This document shows, piece after piece, positions 25,312-33,825 of a stretch of 53,360 bases of DNA. Location: contig JANOWN010000062.1 of the NCBI GenBank assembly GCA_031417915.1, positions 1 through 53,360 of the forward strand. The letters are read 5' to 3'. The stretch's first letter is position 1; every line of letters starts with the position of its first letter. The translations under genes were made by a program, and so were the position numbers. The stretch is from Methylotenera_A sp031417915. GTDB taxonomy: Bacteria; Pseudomonadota; Gammaproteobacteria; Burkholderiales; Methylophilaceae. Under the pieces are notes generated by a model, which saw nothing but the letters and a program-made list of their open reading frames with translations, did no database searches and was not told where the DNA came from.

Positions 25312-27105
25312 TTATTTCCCCCGCATAAACATCTTATCCAAGTCACTCATGCTTACCTGAAACCAAGTCGGGCGGCCGTGGTTACACATGCCGCTGCGTT
25401 CTGTCGCTTCCATATCGCGCAGCAAGGCGTTCATTTCGGGGATGGTGAGGCTACGATTAGCGCGCACGGCGGCGTGGCAGGCCATGGTGCCAAGCAACTC
25501 ATTACGGCGCTCCGTGAGCGCACGTGAAGCCCCGTATTCGCGTAAATCTTTCAGTACGTCTCTGGCTAGTTGTACGGCATCTGCATTTTGCAGCATGGTA
25601 GGCACTGCGCGAACTGCTAATGTAGAAGGCGAAAGCACAGCAATATCAAACCCCAATTGCCGCAGATTATTCGCGCCGCTTGCGAGCTCTTCGTTAACGG
25701 TTGCCACTTCTAGCCTATCCACATTAAAACTCACAGGAATCAGCAAAGGCTGCATACTCACCGCGTTGTCATCTAACGCGTTTTTCAGTTGCTCGTACAT
25801 AATGCGCTCGTGCGCGGCGTGCATATCCACCACCACCAAACCTTGCGCATTTTGCGCCAGCACGTACACGCCGTGAATCTGCGCAACGGCAAAACCTAAA
25901 GGAAATTCTTCTATTGGCGCTGCATTAGTTTGACTGCCTTCAAAATCGTCCGCATAACAAACGGGGCTAGAAAATTGACGTTCTGTAGTACTGGCAAATA
26001 GCGTTTGATAAAAATTCGGCGATTGGTTGGCTGCTAAATTAATTTGCGATTGATAAATTGGATAAGACGGATTAAATGGATTATGCGCGGCTTGGCTAGC
26101 AGTGACAGCATTTGATGCGCCTGTTGGCGTGGCCAAACTTTTATGTAAGCTGTGAAACACAAAACGATGAATGGCTTGGCCATCACGAAAGCGCACCTCG
26201 GTTTTGGCGGGGTGCACGTTTACATCCACTAAACTAGGGTCTAGCATCAAAAATAAGGCGTAAGCGGGATGGCGGTCGTGGTGCAACACATCTTGATAAG
26301 CTTGGCGGATGGCGTGACTGAGCAGTTTATCGCGCACAAAGCGGCCATTTACATATACATATTGCAAATCGCGGCTGTTGCGATTAAAAGTGGGCTTGGC
26401 GATTGCGCCCCACAATTTTAAGCCTGCCGCTTCCTCATTGACTGCTATCGATTCAGCAGAAAACTCTGCACCTAACACCTCGGTAAAGCGCTTATTTGCA
26501 GGGCTTATGGCATAACGACTAATGGCACGACCATTGTGTTGCAGCATGAAGCTAACATCGGGCCGCGACAGCGCTACCCGCTCAAATGCCGCTTCGCAAT
26601 GGCCAAACTCGGTGGCTTCTTGCTTTAAAAACTTACGCCGTGCTGGTGTGTTGAAATATAAATCGTTAACTTCGACAATGGTGCCAGCATCCAACCCTGT
26701 GGGCTCTAACGGCGACATTGCGCTGCCTTCTGAGGCGATGCGCCAAGCGTGTTTGGTATTGAGTGCACGACTACTAACTTGCGTACGAGAGACTGATGCA
26801 ATGCTTGCCAGCGCTTCACCACGAAAACCCAAACTGGCGACAGCTTCTAAATCTTCTAAGCTAGCGATTTTGCTGGTGGCATGGCGCGTTAAGGCCATCG
26901 CCAAGTCATCCTGCGCAATGCCGCTGCCGTTATCTGTGACTTTTAGCTGCTTAACGCCGCCCTGAATAAGTGATACTTGAATATCGCTAGCACCAGCATC
27001 CAGACTGTTTTCCAGCAATTCTTTCAACGCCGAAGCTGGACGTTCCACCACTTCGCCAGCGGCGATTTGACTGATGAGTTGATCGGGCAGAAGGCGTATT
27101 TGCAT
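25312..27105 (-). CDS. mutL: DNA mismatch repair protein MutL
   Basis: A 597-residue GHKL ATPase. N-terminal motifs: ELLENSLDAGASDIQV, VTDNGSGI, TRHATSKI and GFRGEALASI. The C-terminal dimerisation domain (about 410-597) contains DMHAAHERIMYE, which fits the D-x-H-A-x2-E-x4-E endonuclease motif found in MutL proteins of organisms lacking MutH-type strand discrimination, and ACHAAVRANRSL near the end. MutL links MutS recognition to strand incision. TAAAAT lies 6 nt before the ATG and no Shine-Dalgarno is visible. First gene of the minus-strand block ending at 22230. Confidence 0.95.
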   Translation of the reverse strand: MQIRLLPDQLISQIAAGEVVERPASALKELLENSLDAGASDIQVSLIQGGVKQLKVTDNGSGIAQDDLAMALTRHATSKIASLEDLEAVASLGFRGEALASIASVSRTQVSSRALNTKHAWRIASEGSAMSPLEPTGLDAGTIVEVNDLYFNTPARRKFLKQEATEFGHCEAAFERVALSRPDVSFMLQHNGRAISRYAISPANKRFTEVLGAEFSAESIAVNEEAAGLKLWGAIAKPTFNRNSRDLQYVYVNGRFVRDKLLSHAIRQAYQDVLHHDRHPAYALFLMLDPSLVDVNVHPAKTEVRFRDGQAIHRFVFHSLHKSLATPTGASNAVTASQAAHNPFNPSYPIYQSQINLAANQSPNFYQTLFASTTERQFSSPVCYADDFEGSQTNAAPIEEFPLGFAVAQIHGVYVLAQNAQGLVVVDMHAAHERIMYEQLKNALDDNAVSMQPLLIPVSFNVDRLEVATVNEELASGANNLRQLGFDIAVLSPSTLAVRAVPTMLQNADAVQLARDVLKDLREYGASRALTERRNELLGTMACHAAVRANRSLTIPEMNALLRDMEATERSGMCNHGRPTWFQVSMSDLDKMFMRGK

Positions 27106-27191
27106 TGCATCATTTTACCTGCTTTAGTACAAAAATTTTACCACGCAACATAAATCGTACTAAACTACACTAAACTATTTGCAAGGAGTTA

Positions 27192-27989
27192 ATGATGAAA
27201 ATCGATGGCAAGTTGGTGTTAGTCACGGGCGCCTCTAGCGGCATGGGCGAAGGCATTGCGAAAGCCATGGCAAAAGCGGGCGGACGCTTAGTTTTGCTGG
27301 CAAGAAATCAAGGCGAACTTGACCGTGTAGCAGGCTTAATTAAAGCCATGGGCGGCGAAGCGCATGCTTTCTCGGTAGATTTGAAGGATGCGGACGCTGT
27401 TGCCAAAGTAGCCACGCAAATTACGCAACAGCTTGGCACGCCAGATATTCTCATCAACAATGCTGGCGCAGGCAAATGGCGTTTTGTGGATGAAACCACG
27501 CCTGCAGAAGCGGTTGAAATGATGGCGGTACCCTACTTTGCGACTTTCAATGTCACGCATGCATTTTTGCCTGCTATGCTAAAAAGAAACAGCGGTCATA
27601 TCGTCAATATTAGCTCAGTGGCTTCGCGTTTTGTTTGGCCAGGCGCAACCGCTTACACCGCTGCGCGTTGGGCGGTGCGCGGCTTTACACAAGCCTTGCG
27701 AGCAGATTTGGATAACACGAATATCAACGTAACACTGTATGAATCTGCCAGTGTGAAATCGCCTTATTGGGAACACAATCCTGGCAGCGCCGAGCGTGAA
27801 CCGGGCATTGCTATCATCATTCCCAAACTAAGCGTGGAAGAGGTTGGTACGGCTATAGTGCGCGGTGTAGAACGTAACAAAAAACTGATTATCACTCCAC
27901 TGATGACGAAAATGATTTACTGGAACCACGTGTTTTTTCCGTGGTTGGTGCAGTGGCTATTAACTAAAACTGGTTATAAACGTAAATAG
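27192..27989 (+). CDS. Short-chain dehydrogenase/reductase
   Basis: A 265-residue SDR: cofactor motif GASSGMGEGIAKAMA, LINNAGAGKW (NNAG), catalytic Ser in NISSVASRF, and the active-site region TAYTAARWAVRGFTQAL. The classical Y-x3-K reads Y-T-A-A-R here, so the catalytic Lys is replaced by Arg; either activity is altered or Arg substitutes for it. The C-terminus has an aromatic-rich stretch (MIYWNHVFFPWLVQWLL) that may contact the membrane or a lipid-like substrate. GGAG precedes the ATG. Substrate unknown. Confidence 0.85.
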   Translation: MMKIDGKLVLVTGASSGMGEGIAKAMAKAGGRLVLLARNQGELDRVAGLIKAMGGEAHAFSVDLKDADAVAKVATQITQQLGTPDILINNAGAGKWRFVDETTPAEAVEMMAVPYFATFNVTHAFLPAMLKRNSGHIVNISSVASRFVWPGATAYTAARWAVRGFTQALRADLDNTNINVTLYESASVKSPYWEHNPGSAEREPGIAIIIPKLSVEEVGTAIVRGVERNKKLIITPLMTKMIYWNHVFFPWLVQWLLTKTGYKRK

Positions 27990-27993
27990 CACG

Positions 27994-29325
27994 CTACTCT
28001 TTGGCTACTTTGGTTTTTGCCAATGCGGGATTGCTGGCGAAATATTTTTTGATGCCGCTTAAAATGGAATCGACCAATTTATCTTGATAGGCATCGTCGT
28101 TAAGTTTTTTCTCTTCTTCTGGGTTGCTAATAAATGCTGTCTCAACCAATATCGACGGGATGTCTGGTGATTTTAGTACGGCAAACCCTGCTTGCTCAAC
28201 ATGGTTTTTATGTAGCTTGTTAATCTCGCCAATATGCCCGAGCACGGCTTTGCCCAATTTTAAACTGTCGTTAATGGTTGCGGCCTGCGATAAATCCAGC
28301 AGCGTTTTTGCCAGCACAGGGTCTCTGCCACCCAAACTTACGCCGCCGATTAAATCAGATTCATTTTCTTTCTTCGCCAAATAGCGCGCACTGGCACTAG
28401 TGGCACCTTTTTCGGAAAGCGCGAACACGGAAGAGCCGCGCGCAGCTTGGTTGGTAAAAGCATCAGCGTGAATCGAGATGAACAAATCCGCCTTAAATTT
28501 ACGCGCTTTTACTACGCGCGTGCCCAGTGGCACAAAATAATCACCATCTCGCGTTAACATAGCGCGCATATTGGGTTCTGCGTCAATCTTCTCTTTCAGT
28601 TTTTTTGCGATTTGCAAAGTAATCACCTTTTCACGGCTACCATTGGCGCCACGCGCGCCTGGGTCCTCGCCGCCGTGGCCAGCATCAAGCGCAATGGTGA
28701 TTAAACGCTCGTCATCTTTGTTTGTGGCTGGCGCTTCATCTTTTTTATCAATCGGTGGAACTTCTGGAATTGCTTCCGCAATTGGCTCTAAAACAGCCTC
28801 GTCAGGCCCGCCAATGCTAGGTGGTAGTGGCTCTATCACTGGCTTTGTGGCATCAGTTTCCGCAGATTTTTTACCGTCGCCATTTTTCTTATCAAGCATA
28901 GCCATTAATTCGTCTTGTAGCGGGTAAATATCTAACACTAATCTATGTTTATAATCGCCCGCTGGCGCCAACGCAAACAAGTTAGATTTCACCTCACCTT
29001 TTAAATCCACCGCGATACGCACCACGCCAGGCTTAAACTTGGCCACGCGCACCTGTTTGATGTAAGGGTCGCTAGACAAAATTTTGTCAGAAAGCGAAGT
29101 AAGCGCGTTGGTCAGCTCTAAATCTTCAACATCTAATACTAATCTATCGGGATTTTTTAGGATAATAAGTTGATATTTAATGGGCGCGGATGATTCGAAA
29201 GCGATGCGCGTGTATTCCTGCGCGGGCCATACGCGCGCCGCAGTGATGCTATTTGCAGCGTAACTAATTGAATTTATTAGCAATAAGCTAGAAAATAAAA
29301 GTTTAACTAAAATACTTCTAAACAT
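27994..29325 (-). CDS. amiC: N-acetylmuramoyl-L-alanine amidase AmiC-like
   Basis: A 443-residue exported cell-wall hydrolase. Signal peptide (LLFSSLLLINSISYA), AMIN domain (about 28-130, WPAQEYTRIAFESSAPIK), an acidic Pro-rich linker (about 135-205) and a zinc Amidase_3 domain with DAGHGGEDPGARG, LFISIHADAF and VETAFISNPEEE. It cleaves the amide bond between MurNAc and the peptide during daughter-cell separation; the AMIN domain directs it to the septum. Its start overlaps the end of tsaE by 19 bp. A separate protein at 30859-31434 is a paralogue of its AMIN domain. Confidence 0.92.
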   Translation of the reverse strand: MFRSILVKLLFSSLLLINSISYAANSITAARVWPAQEYTRIAFESSAPIKYQLIILKNPDRLVLDVEDLELTNALTSLSDKILSSDPYIKQVRVAKFKPGVVRIAVDLKGEVKSNLFALAPAGDYKHRLVLDIYPLQDELMAMLDKKNGDGKKSAETDATKPVIEPLPPSIGGPDEAVLEPIAEAIPEVPPIDKKDEAPATNKDDERLITIALDAGHGGEDPGARGANGSREKVITLQIAKKLKEKIDAEPNMRAMLTRDGDYFVPLGTRVVKARKFKADLFISIHADAFTNQAARGSSVFALSEKGATSASARYLAKKENESDLIGGVSLGGRDPVLAKTLLDLSQAATINDSLKLGKAVLGHIGEINKLHKNHVEQAGFAVLKSPDIPSILVETAFISNPEEEKKLNDDAYQDKLVDSILSGIKKYFASNPALAKTKVAKE

Positions 29326-29780
29326 TGCATCCCCAAAGCCGAACCTGCTGAAAACTGAATTTTACGTCCCGCATTTTGCAATGAAAGGCGCATATGAATA
29401 TCGGGTTCAGGCAGCACGTGTGCGGCTTTTTCTGGCCATTCAATCATGCAAATACTCTGTGCATTAAAATAATCTCTAAAACCTGCAGCATCCCATTCTT
29501 CTTCACTCATGAATCTATATAAATCAAAGTGATAAAGATTATAACTAGACTTTACATTAAATTCAATGGCATAAGGTTCAACCAAAGTATAAGTCGGGCT
29601 TTTTACTTTGCCCACATGCCCCAAACCATGCAAAATCCCACGTACAAAGGTAGTTTTACCTGCGCCTAGGTCGCCATGCAGATAAATATTTAAGCCAGCT
29701 ACTAAAATACTAGCAAATCGCTCGCCGCAAGCCAATGTTGCCGCTTCGTCATCCAGCTCAAGTGTAATATCATTCGCCAT
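29307..29780 (-). CDS. tsaE: tRNA threonylcarbamoyladenosine biosynthesis ATPase TsaE
   Basis: A small P-loop protein of about 157 residues: Walker A GDLGAGKTTFVRGIL, KSPTYTLVEPY, YHFDLYRFMSEEEWDAAGFRDYF and MIEWPEKAAHVLP are all TsaE hallmarks. With TsaB, TsaD and TsaC it makes t6A37 in tRNAs. I use the ATG at 29780 rather than the TTG at 29786. That ATG touches the queG ATG (29781) back to back, forming CATATG, so neither gene has an untranslated intergenic region. tsaE-amiC is a common gene order. Confidence 0.93.
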   Translation of the reverse strand: MANDITLELDDEAATLACGERFASILVAGLNIYLHGDLGAGKTTFVRGILHGLGHVGKVKSPTYTLVEPYAIEFNVKSSYNLYHFDLYRFMSEEEWDAAGFRDYFNAQSICMIEWPEKAAHVLPEPDIHMRLSLQNAGRKIQFSAGSALGMQCLEVF

Positions 29781-30857
29781 ATGCAATTATCTAATACTAA
29801 CGATTATGCTGCACTGGCGGCTGACATCAAGCACTGGGGGCGTGAATTGGGCTTTGCCGAAATTGGCATTGCCGATACAAATTTGACGAACGCGGAGGCC
29901 GAACACCAAGCGTGGATTAAAAAAGGCTTTCATGGTGACATGGATTATATGGCAAAACATGGCACAAAACGCACGCGCCCTGCCGATTTAGTACCAAATA
30001 CTGTGCGCGTGATTTCTGCACGTTTAGATTATTTACCACCCAAAACCAAAGATAGCTGGCAAACCATGGAAAATGGTGAAAGAGCCTTTATTTCAAGGTA
30101 TGCGCTGGGACGCGATTACCACAAAGTGATGCGGCAAAAATTGCAAAAACTATGCAATAAAATCACAGTTGAGATTGCCAATTTTGCTGATAATCAATTT
30201 GAAGGCAGAGTATTCACAGACAGCGCTCCGGTGCTAGAGGTAGCACTTGCGGAGAAAGCGGGTTTGGGCTGGCGCGGCAAGCATACTTTGCTCATCAATA
30301 AAGATCGCGGCTCTTGGTTCTTTTTGGGTGAAATTTACACCAACTTACCATTGCCGATTGACGAAAAAGCCAGCAATCACTGCGGCAGTTGCGCATCGTG
30401 CATTGAAATATGCCCTACTCGCGCTATTACTGCACCTTACGAGGTGGACGCACGGCGTTGCATATCCTACCTCACCATCGAGCTTAAAACCACCATACCC
30501 GTTGAATTTAGGCCGTTAATAGGCAACCGCGTATATGGCTGCGACGATTGCCAATTGGTGTGCCCGTGGAATAAGTTTGCAGAAATCACCCAAGAACCAG
30601 ATTTTAATGTGCGAAACGGTTTGGACGACATTAGCTTAATCGAATGTTTTGGCTGGAGCGAGGCTGAGTTCAGCCAAAAAATGGCGGGTAGCGCAATTTA
30701 CCGTATTGGATATGTTCAGTGGCTACGCAATATTGCCGTGGGGTTAGGCAACGCGCCAAGTTCGCCTGAGGTGATTAGCGCATTAAAAGCGCGCGAGAAT
30801 GACGGCAGTGAATTGCTCAGAGAGCACGTAGAATGGGCGTTGCAGCAACATCAATAA
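29781..30857 (+). CDS. queG: Epoxyqueuosine reductase QueG
   Basis: A 358-residue cobalamin-dependent iron-sulfur enzyme that reduces epoxyqueuosine to queuosine in tRNA. Seen: WGRELGFAEIGIAD at the N-terminus, GDMDYMAKHGTKR, VFTDSAPVLEVALAEKAGLGW, and two ferredoxin-like clusters, CGSCASCIEICPTRAI and CDDCQLVCPWN. The C-terminal part has HEAT-like helices. The ATG is directly adjacent to the start of divergent tsaE and no Shine-Dalgarno is visible, so the promoter must lie within tsaE. It is convergent with the AMIN-only gene, 1 bp apart. Confidence 0.94.
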   Translation: MQLSNTNDYAALAADIKHWGRELGFAEIGIADTNLTNAEAEHQAWIKKGFHGDMDYMAKHGTKRTRPADLVPNTVRVISARLDYLPPKTKDSWQTMENGERAFISRYALGRDYHKVMRQKLQKLCNKITVEIANFADNQFEGRVFTDSAPVLEVALAEKAGLGWRGKHTLLINKDRGSWFFLGEIYTNLPLPIDEKASNHCGSCASCIEICPTRAITAPYEVDARRCISYLTIELKTTIPVEFRPLIGNRVYGCDDCQLVCPWNKFAEITQEPDFNVRNGLDDISLIECFGWSEAEFSQKMAGSAIYRIGYVQWLRNIAVGLGNAPSSPEVISALKARENDGSELLREHVEWALQQHQ

Positions 30858-30858
30858 A

Positions 30859-31434
30859 TTACTCAATGTTATTCGGCAATTCCATTTCAGGCTCGAACAC
30901 AGGATTAGGCTCTAACACAATCCCTGTGCCGTTGCTGTGTGAGTTTTCTGTACTGGTATCTAAGATGGGCGCTTCGTTGTTTGTGACGCTTGCAGCGCCA
31001 ACTTCTTCAGCTTTCTCTGGGTAAATATCCAAGGCTAAGCGATGCTGGTAGCCCCCTGCAGGCTTGTATATGCTCAACTTTGGTGCGGCCGCAGTCTTTA
31101 AATCTACCACTATGCGCGTAACGCCCTGCTTAAAATTAGCCACTCGCACTTTTTTAATGTAAAAATCTTCTGGCAAAACCTTATTGGCAAGTGCTTTCAG
31201 CGATTGATTTATCGAAACGTTTTTCAAATCCAGCACAACGCGATCAGGACTTTTAAGCACCAACATGGCGTGCGGAATAACCTGGTCAGATTCAAAAGTA
31301 ATGCGGGTATATTCGCTGACAGGCAATACGCTAGCAGCGATAACCGTTGCGGCGTAGCTAGATAAGTTTGCTAATAAAAAAGCGCTGGCAAACAGAAATT
31401 TAGCAAAGAAGTTGCTCACTGGCGAAACATACAA
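30859..31434 (-). CDS. AMIN-domain-only exported protein (AmiC N-terminal paralogue)
   Basis: A 191-residue secreted protein: signal peptide (LFASAFLLANLSSYA), an AMIN domain at about 30-135 (LPVSEYTRITFESDQVIPHA, DRVVLDLKNV, YIKKVRVANFKQGVTRIVV) and a disordered acidic tail with no enzymatic domain. The AMIN part aligns closely to that of the amidase at 27994-29325, including the spacing and the HRLALDIYP end, so one arose by duplication. AMIN domains bind peptidoglycan and localise division amidases; this protein could compete for or assist septal targeting. It lies 5 bp downstream of the ROK kinase gene. Confidence 0.82.
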   Translation of the reverse strand: MYVSPVSNFFAKFLFASAFLLANLSSYAATVIAASVLPVSEYTRITFESDQVIPHAMLVLKSPDRVVLDLKNVSINQSLKALANKVLPEDFYIKKVRVANFKQGVTRIVVDLKTAAAPKLSIYKPAGGYQHRLALDIYPEKAEEVGAASVTNNEAPILDTSTENSHSNGTGIVLEPNPVFEPEMELPNNIE

Positions 31435-31439
31435 ACTAA

Positions 31440-32372
31440 TTAGGCTGGAGTCAACTTTGCCGAACTTAACATGGCAGCCCCCAACATACCTGCGGTATCA
31501 TTGGCAGTGGAAATTTTAACGGTGATTTTGTCGCGCAATACGGGGATTAAATCATTATCCAATTGGTCGTTAAATCCCTTTTGCATTAAATGCCAAGCGT
31601 GGCTCATGCCGCCGCCTATCACGACATTTTCAATATCTATCACTTTCAAAATACTGGCTAAAGCTTGCGCCAAAGCGTTTGCTGTATTTTGATAGGCAAA
31701 AAGAGCATGTTTATCACCTGCATCCGCAAGTGCAGCAATTTGCGCCGCACTTTTTTTCTGCTTGGTTAATTCAAAATAAGTTGTACTCACGCCAGTTGCT
31801 GAAGCATAGGTTTCCATGCAACCTGAATTACCGCAACCGCATTGTCTTCCGTTTGATTCAACAATGATGTGCCCGATTTCCATCGCGCATCCATGTTGGC
31901 CAGCATAAAGTTTGCCGTCTAAAATAAGGCCGCCGCCCACACCTGTGCCCAAGCCAATATAGATAAGGCTTTCAGACGCATTATTTATTAAACTATATTC
32001 ACCAAAAGCAGCTGCATTGGCATCATTTTCCAAAATAACAGGCAAATTAATAGTGCGCGATAATTGCGCGCTCAAATCAAAATCTTTCAAATGCGGTAAG
32101 TTGGGCGATTGCATTATTATTATTTTTGTTGGGTCAATAAAACCTGGAAAACCAACGCCAACTGTCTGAATTTGAGGATATTTTTTTACCAGCGCGTGAA
32201 TTTCTGCAGATAAAATGCGGATTACTTCTGCTGGTGCAGTCTCAAAATTAAGCGCCCTGCAGGCCTCGCCAATATTGGCTTCCAGCCTTGTTTCTGCAAT
32301 TAATTTTTTGCCGTCGAACACGCCAAAACGTATATTGGTGCCACCGACATCAACGCCTATAGCGAATGCCAT
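31440..32372 (-). CDS. ROK-family sugar kinase (glucokinase-like)
   Basis: About 310 residues. ROK signatures: ATP-binding GVDVGGTNIRFGV, VILENDANAAAFGEY, IGLGTGVGGGLIL, and the zinc site HIIVESNGRQCGCGNSGCME (His plus three Cys). ROK members phosphorylate glucose, fructose, mannose or related sugars. In this block (malQ, GH57, glgC, glgB, pgi) a glucokinase feeding glucose from glucan breakdown into glucose-6-phosphate is most plausible. The ATG at 32372 shares a base with the malQ stop (TGATG), so they are coupled; a TTG at 32375 is an alternative. Confidence 0.85.
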   Translation of the reverse strand: MAFAIGVDVGGTNIRFGVFDGKKLIAETRLEANIGEACRALNFETAPAEVIRILSAEIHALVKKYPQIQTVGVGFPGFIDPTKIIIMQSPNLPHLKDFDLSAQLSRTINLPVILENDANAAAFGEYSLINNASESLIYIGLGTGVGGGLILDGKLYAGQHGCAMEIGHIIVESNGRQCGCGNSGCMETYASATGVSTTYFELTKQKKSAAQIAALADAGDKHALFAYQNTANALAQALASILKVIDIENVVIGGGMSHAWHLMQKGFNDQLDNDLIPVLRDKITVKISTANDTAGMLGAAMLSSAKLTPA

Positions 32373-33820
32373 CAAAACGCCCGATTCGACTGCTGAATGG
32401 CCTGTTTAATGCCGTCAATATGTGCTGTTGTTAGCGCATCCCAATCAAATCGCCATTGCCAATTTTTTTCAATCGTGCCAGGAATATTCATGCGATGCGC
32501 GGCATCCAAACCCAAAATATCCTGCATGGGAATAATCGCAGTATTGGCTTTTGTTTCAAATGCCAACTGAATTAAAGCTTGCGGCATATTGGGTTGTGCA
32601 CTATTTAGCACGGCGTGTAAATGATTTTTTGCACTATCATCCAAAGCTTGATACCAACCCAGCGTGGTATCGTTGTCGTGCGTGCCAGTGTAAACCACAC
32701 TGTTTTCCTCAATGTGTTGTGGCAAATAAGGATTTTTTTCATCGCCACCAAAGGCAAATTGCAAAATCTTCATGCCTGGCAATTGATATTTTTCGCGCAA
32801 AGCGTCCACTTCATCCGTAATAATACCCAAATCTTCTGCAATCAAGCGTAAATGCGAAAAGTGCGTTTTGATGGTTTTTAAAAGTGCATCGCCAGGAGCC
32901 AATACCCATGCGCCCTGCACGGCAGTGCTTGCAGAAGCAGGAACCTCCCACGCCGATTCTAAACCACGAAAATGATCGATACGCAGCATGTCGAACATAC
33001 GATTTTGCGTGCGCATGCGCGCCAGCCACCAGCTAAACCCATTGCGCTGCATGGCGACCCAGTTGTAATGCGGGTTGCCCCAGCGCTGACCAGTTTCGCT
33101 AAAATAATCTGGCGGCACGCCCGCCACCACTTGCATGTTTTTGTTGGCATCCAACTTAAACAAATGCGGTTTTGCCCATACATCGGCACTGTCGAACGCT
33201 ACGAATAGCGGAATATCGCCAAACATGGCAATACCGCGCTTGTTGGCGTAGTTTTTAAGCGCTTGCCACTGCCGAAAAAACAAAAACTGGGTGAATTTAA
33301 TCACGCCAATTTGAGTCGCGTAACGTTTTTTCACCTTTGCCATCACCGCCCGCTGTTTGTTTTTATAAGCTTTTGGCCAAGTGTTCCAACTGGCGTGTTT
33401 AAATTTTTCTCGCAGCACCAAAAACAAGGCAAAATCGCCAAGCCAAGCTACATTTTCATGGCAAAACTGAACAAATTCTTGTTGTAATTTAAGATTTTTA
33501 TGTCGCTTATAATTAAAATAAACCTCGCCAAGAGCCGCATTTCTATTGGCTTGCAGGCTATCGTTATTCAGTAGATTTTCTTTCACTAAAAACTCTAAAT
33601 TAATAAATTTAGGATTGCCCGCATGCGCGCTTAAACATTGGTAAGGCGAGCCATCGTCGTGCGGCATATTCAAAGGTAGCGTTTGCCAAACGTGTGCGCT
33701 AATATCAGCTAAAAAATCGACAAATTTTTGTGCATCCGCACCAAAGTCACCCGCTGGCAACGAGCTGATGTGCAGTAAAACACCTGCGCGGCGGTTTTTT
33801 AAATGTGAAGTTGACGACAT
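32372..33820 (-). CDS. malQ: 4-alpha-glucanotransferase (amylomaltase) MalQ
   Basis: A 482-residue GH77 enzyme that transfers alpha-1,4-glucan segments and releases glucose. Seen: RRAGVLLHISSLPAGDFG at the N-terminus, DIPLFVAFDSADVWA, nucleophile region LRIDHFRGLESAWEVP (Asp), acid/base LIAEDLGIITDEV (Glu) and VVYTGTHDNDTTLGWY (stabilising Asp). Somewhat short but complete for the family. It lies 5 bp downstream of the GH57 gene and overlaps the kinase, so all three appear to be one operon for glycogen turnover. Confidence 0.93.
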   Translation of the reverse strand: MSSTSHLKNRRAGVLLHISSLPAGDFGADAQKFVDFLADISAHVWQTLPLNMPHDDGSPYQCLSAHAGNPKFINLEFLVKENLLNNDSLQANRNAALGEVYFNYKRHKNLKLQQEFVQFCHENVAWLGDFALFLVLREKFKHASWNTWPKAYKNKQRAVMAKVKKRYATQIGVIKFTQFLFFRQWQALKNYANKRGIAMFGDIPLFVAFDSADVWAKPHLFKLDANKNMQVVAGVPPDYFSETGQRWGNPHYNWVAMQRNGFSWWLARMRTQNRMFDMLRIDHFRGLESAWEVPASASTAVQGAWVLAPGDALLKTIKTHFSHLRLIAEDLGIITDEVDALREKYQLPGMKILQFAFGGDEKNPYLPQHIEENSVVYTGTHDNDTTLGWYQALDDSAKNHLHAVLNSAQPNMPQALIQLAFETKANTAIIPMQDILGLDAAHRMNIPGTIEKNWQWRFDWDALTTAHIDGIKQAIQQSNRAF

Positions 33821-33825
33821 CGAAG

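Noticed and set aside
25388..25876. Long open frames opposite mutL and other genes
   Set aside because: They are shadows of well-supported genes on the other strand, without own ribosome-binding sites or recognisable domains.
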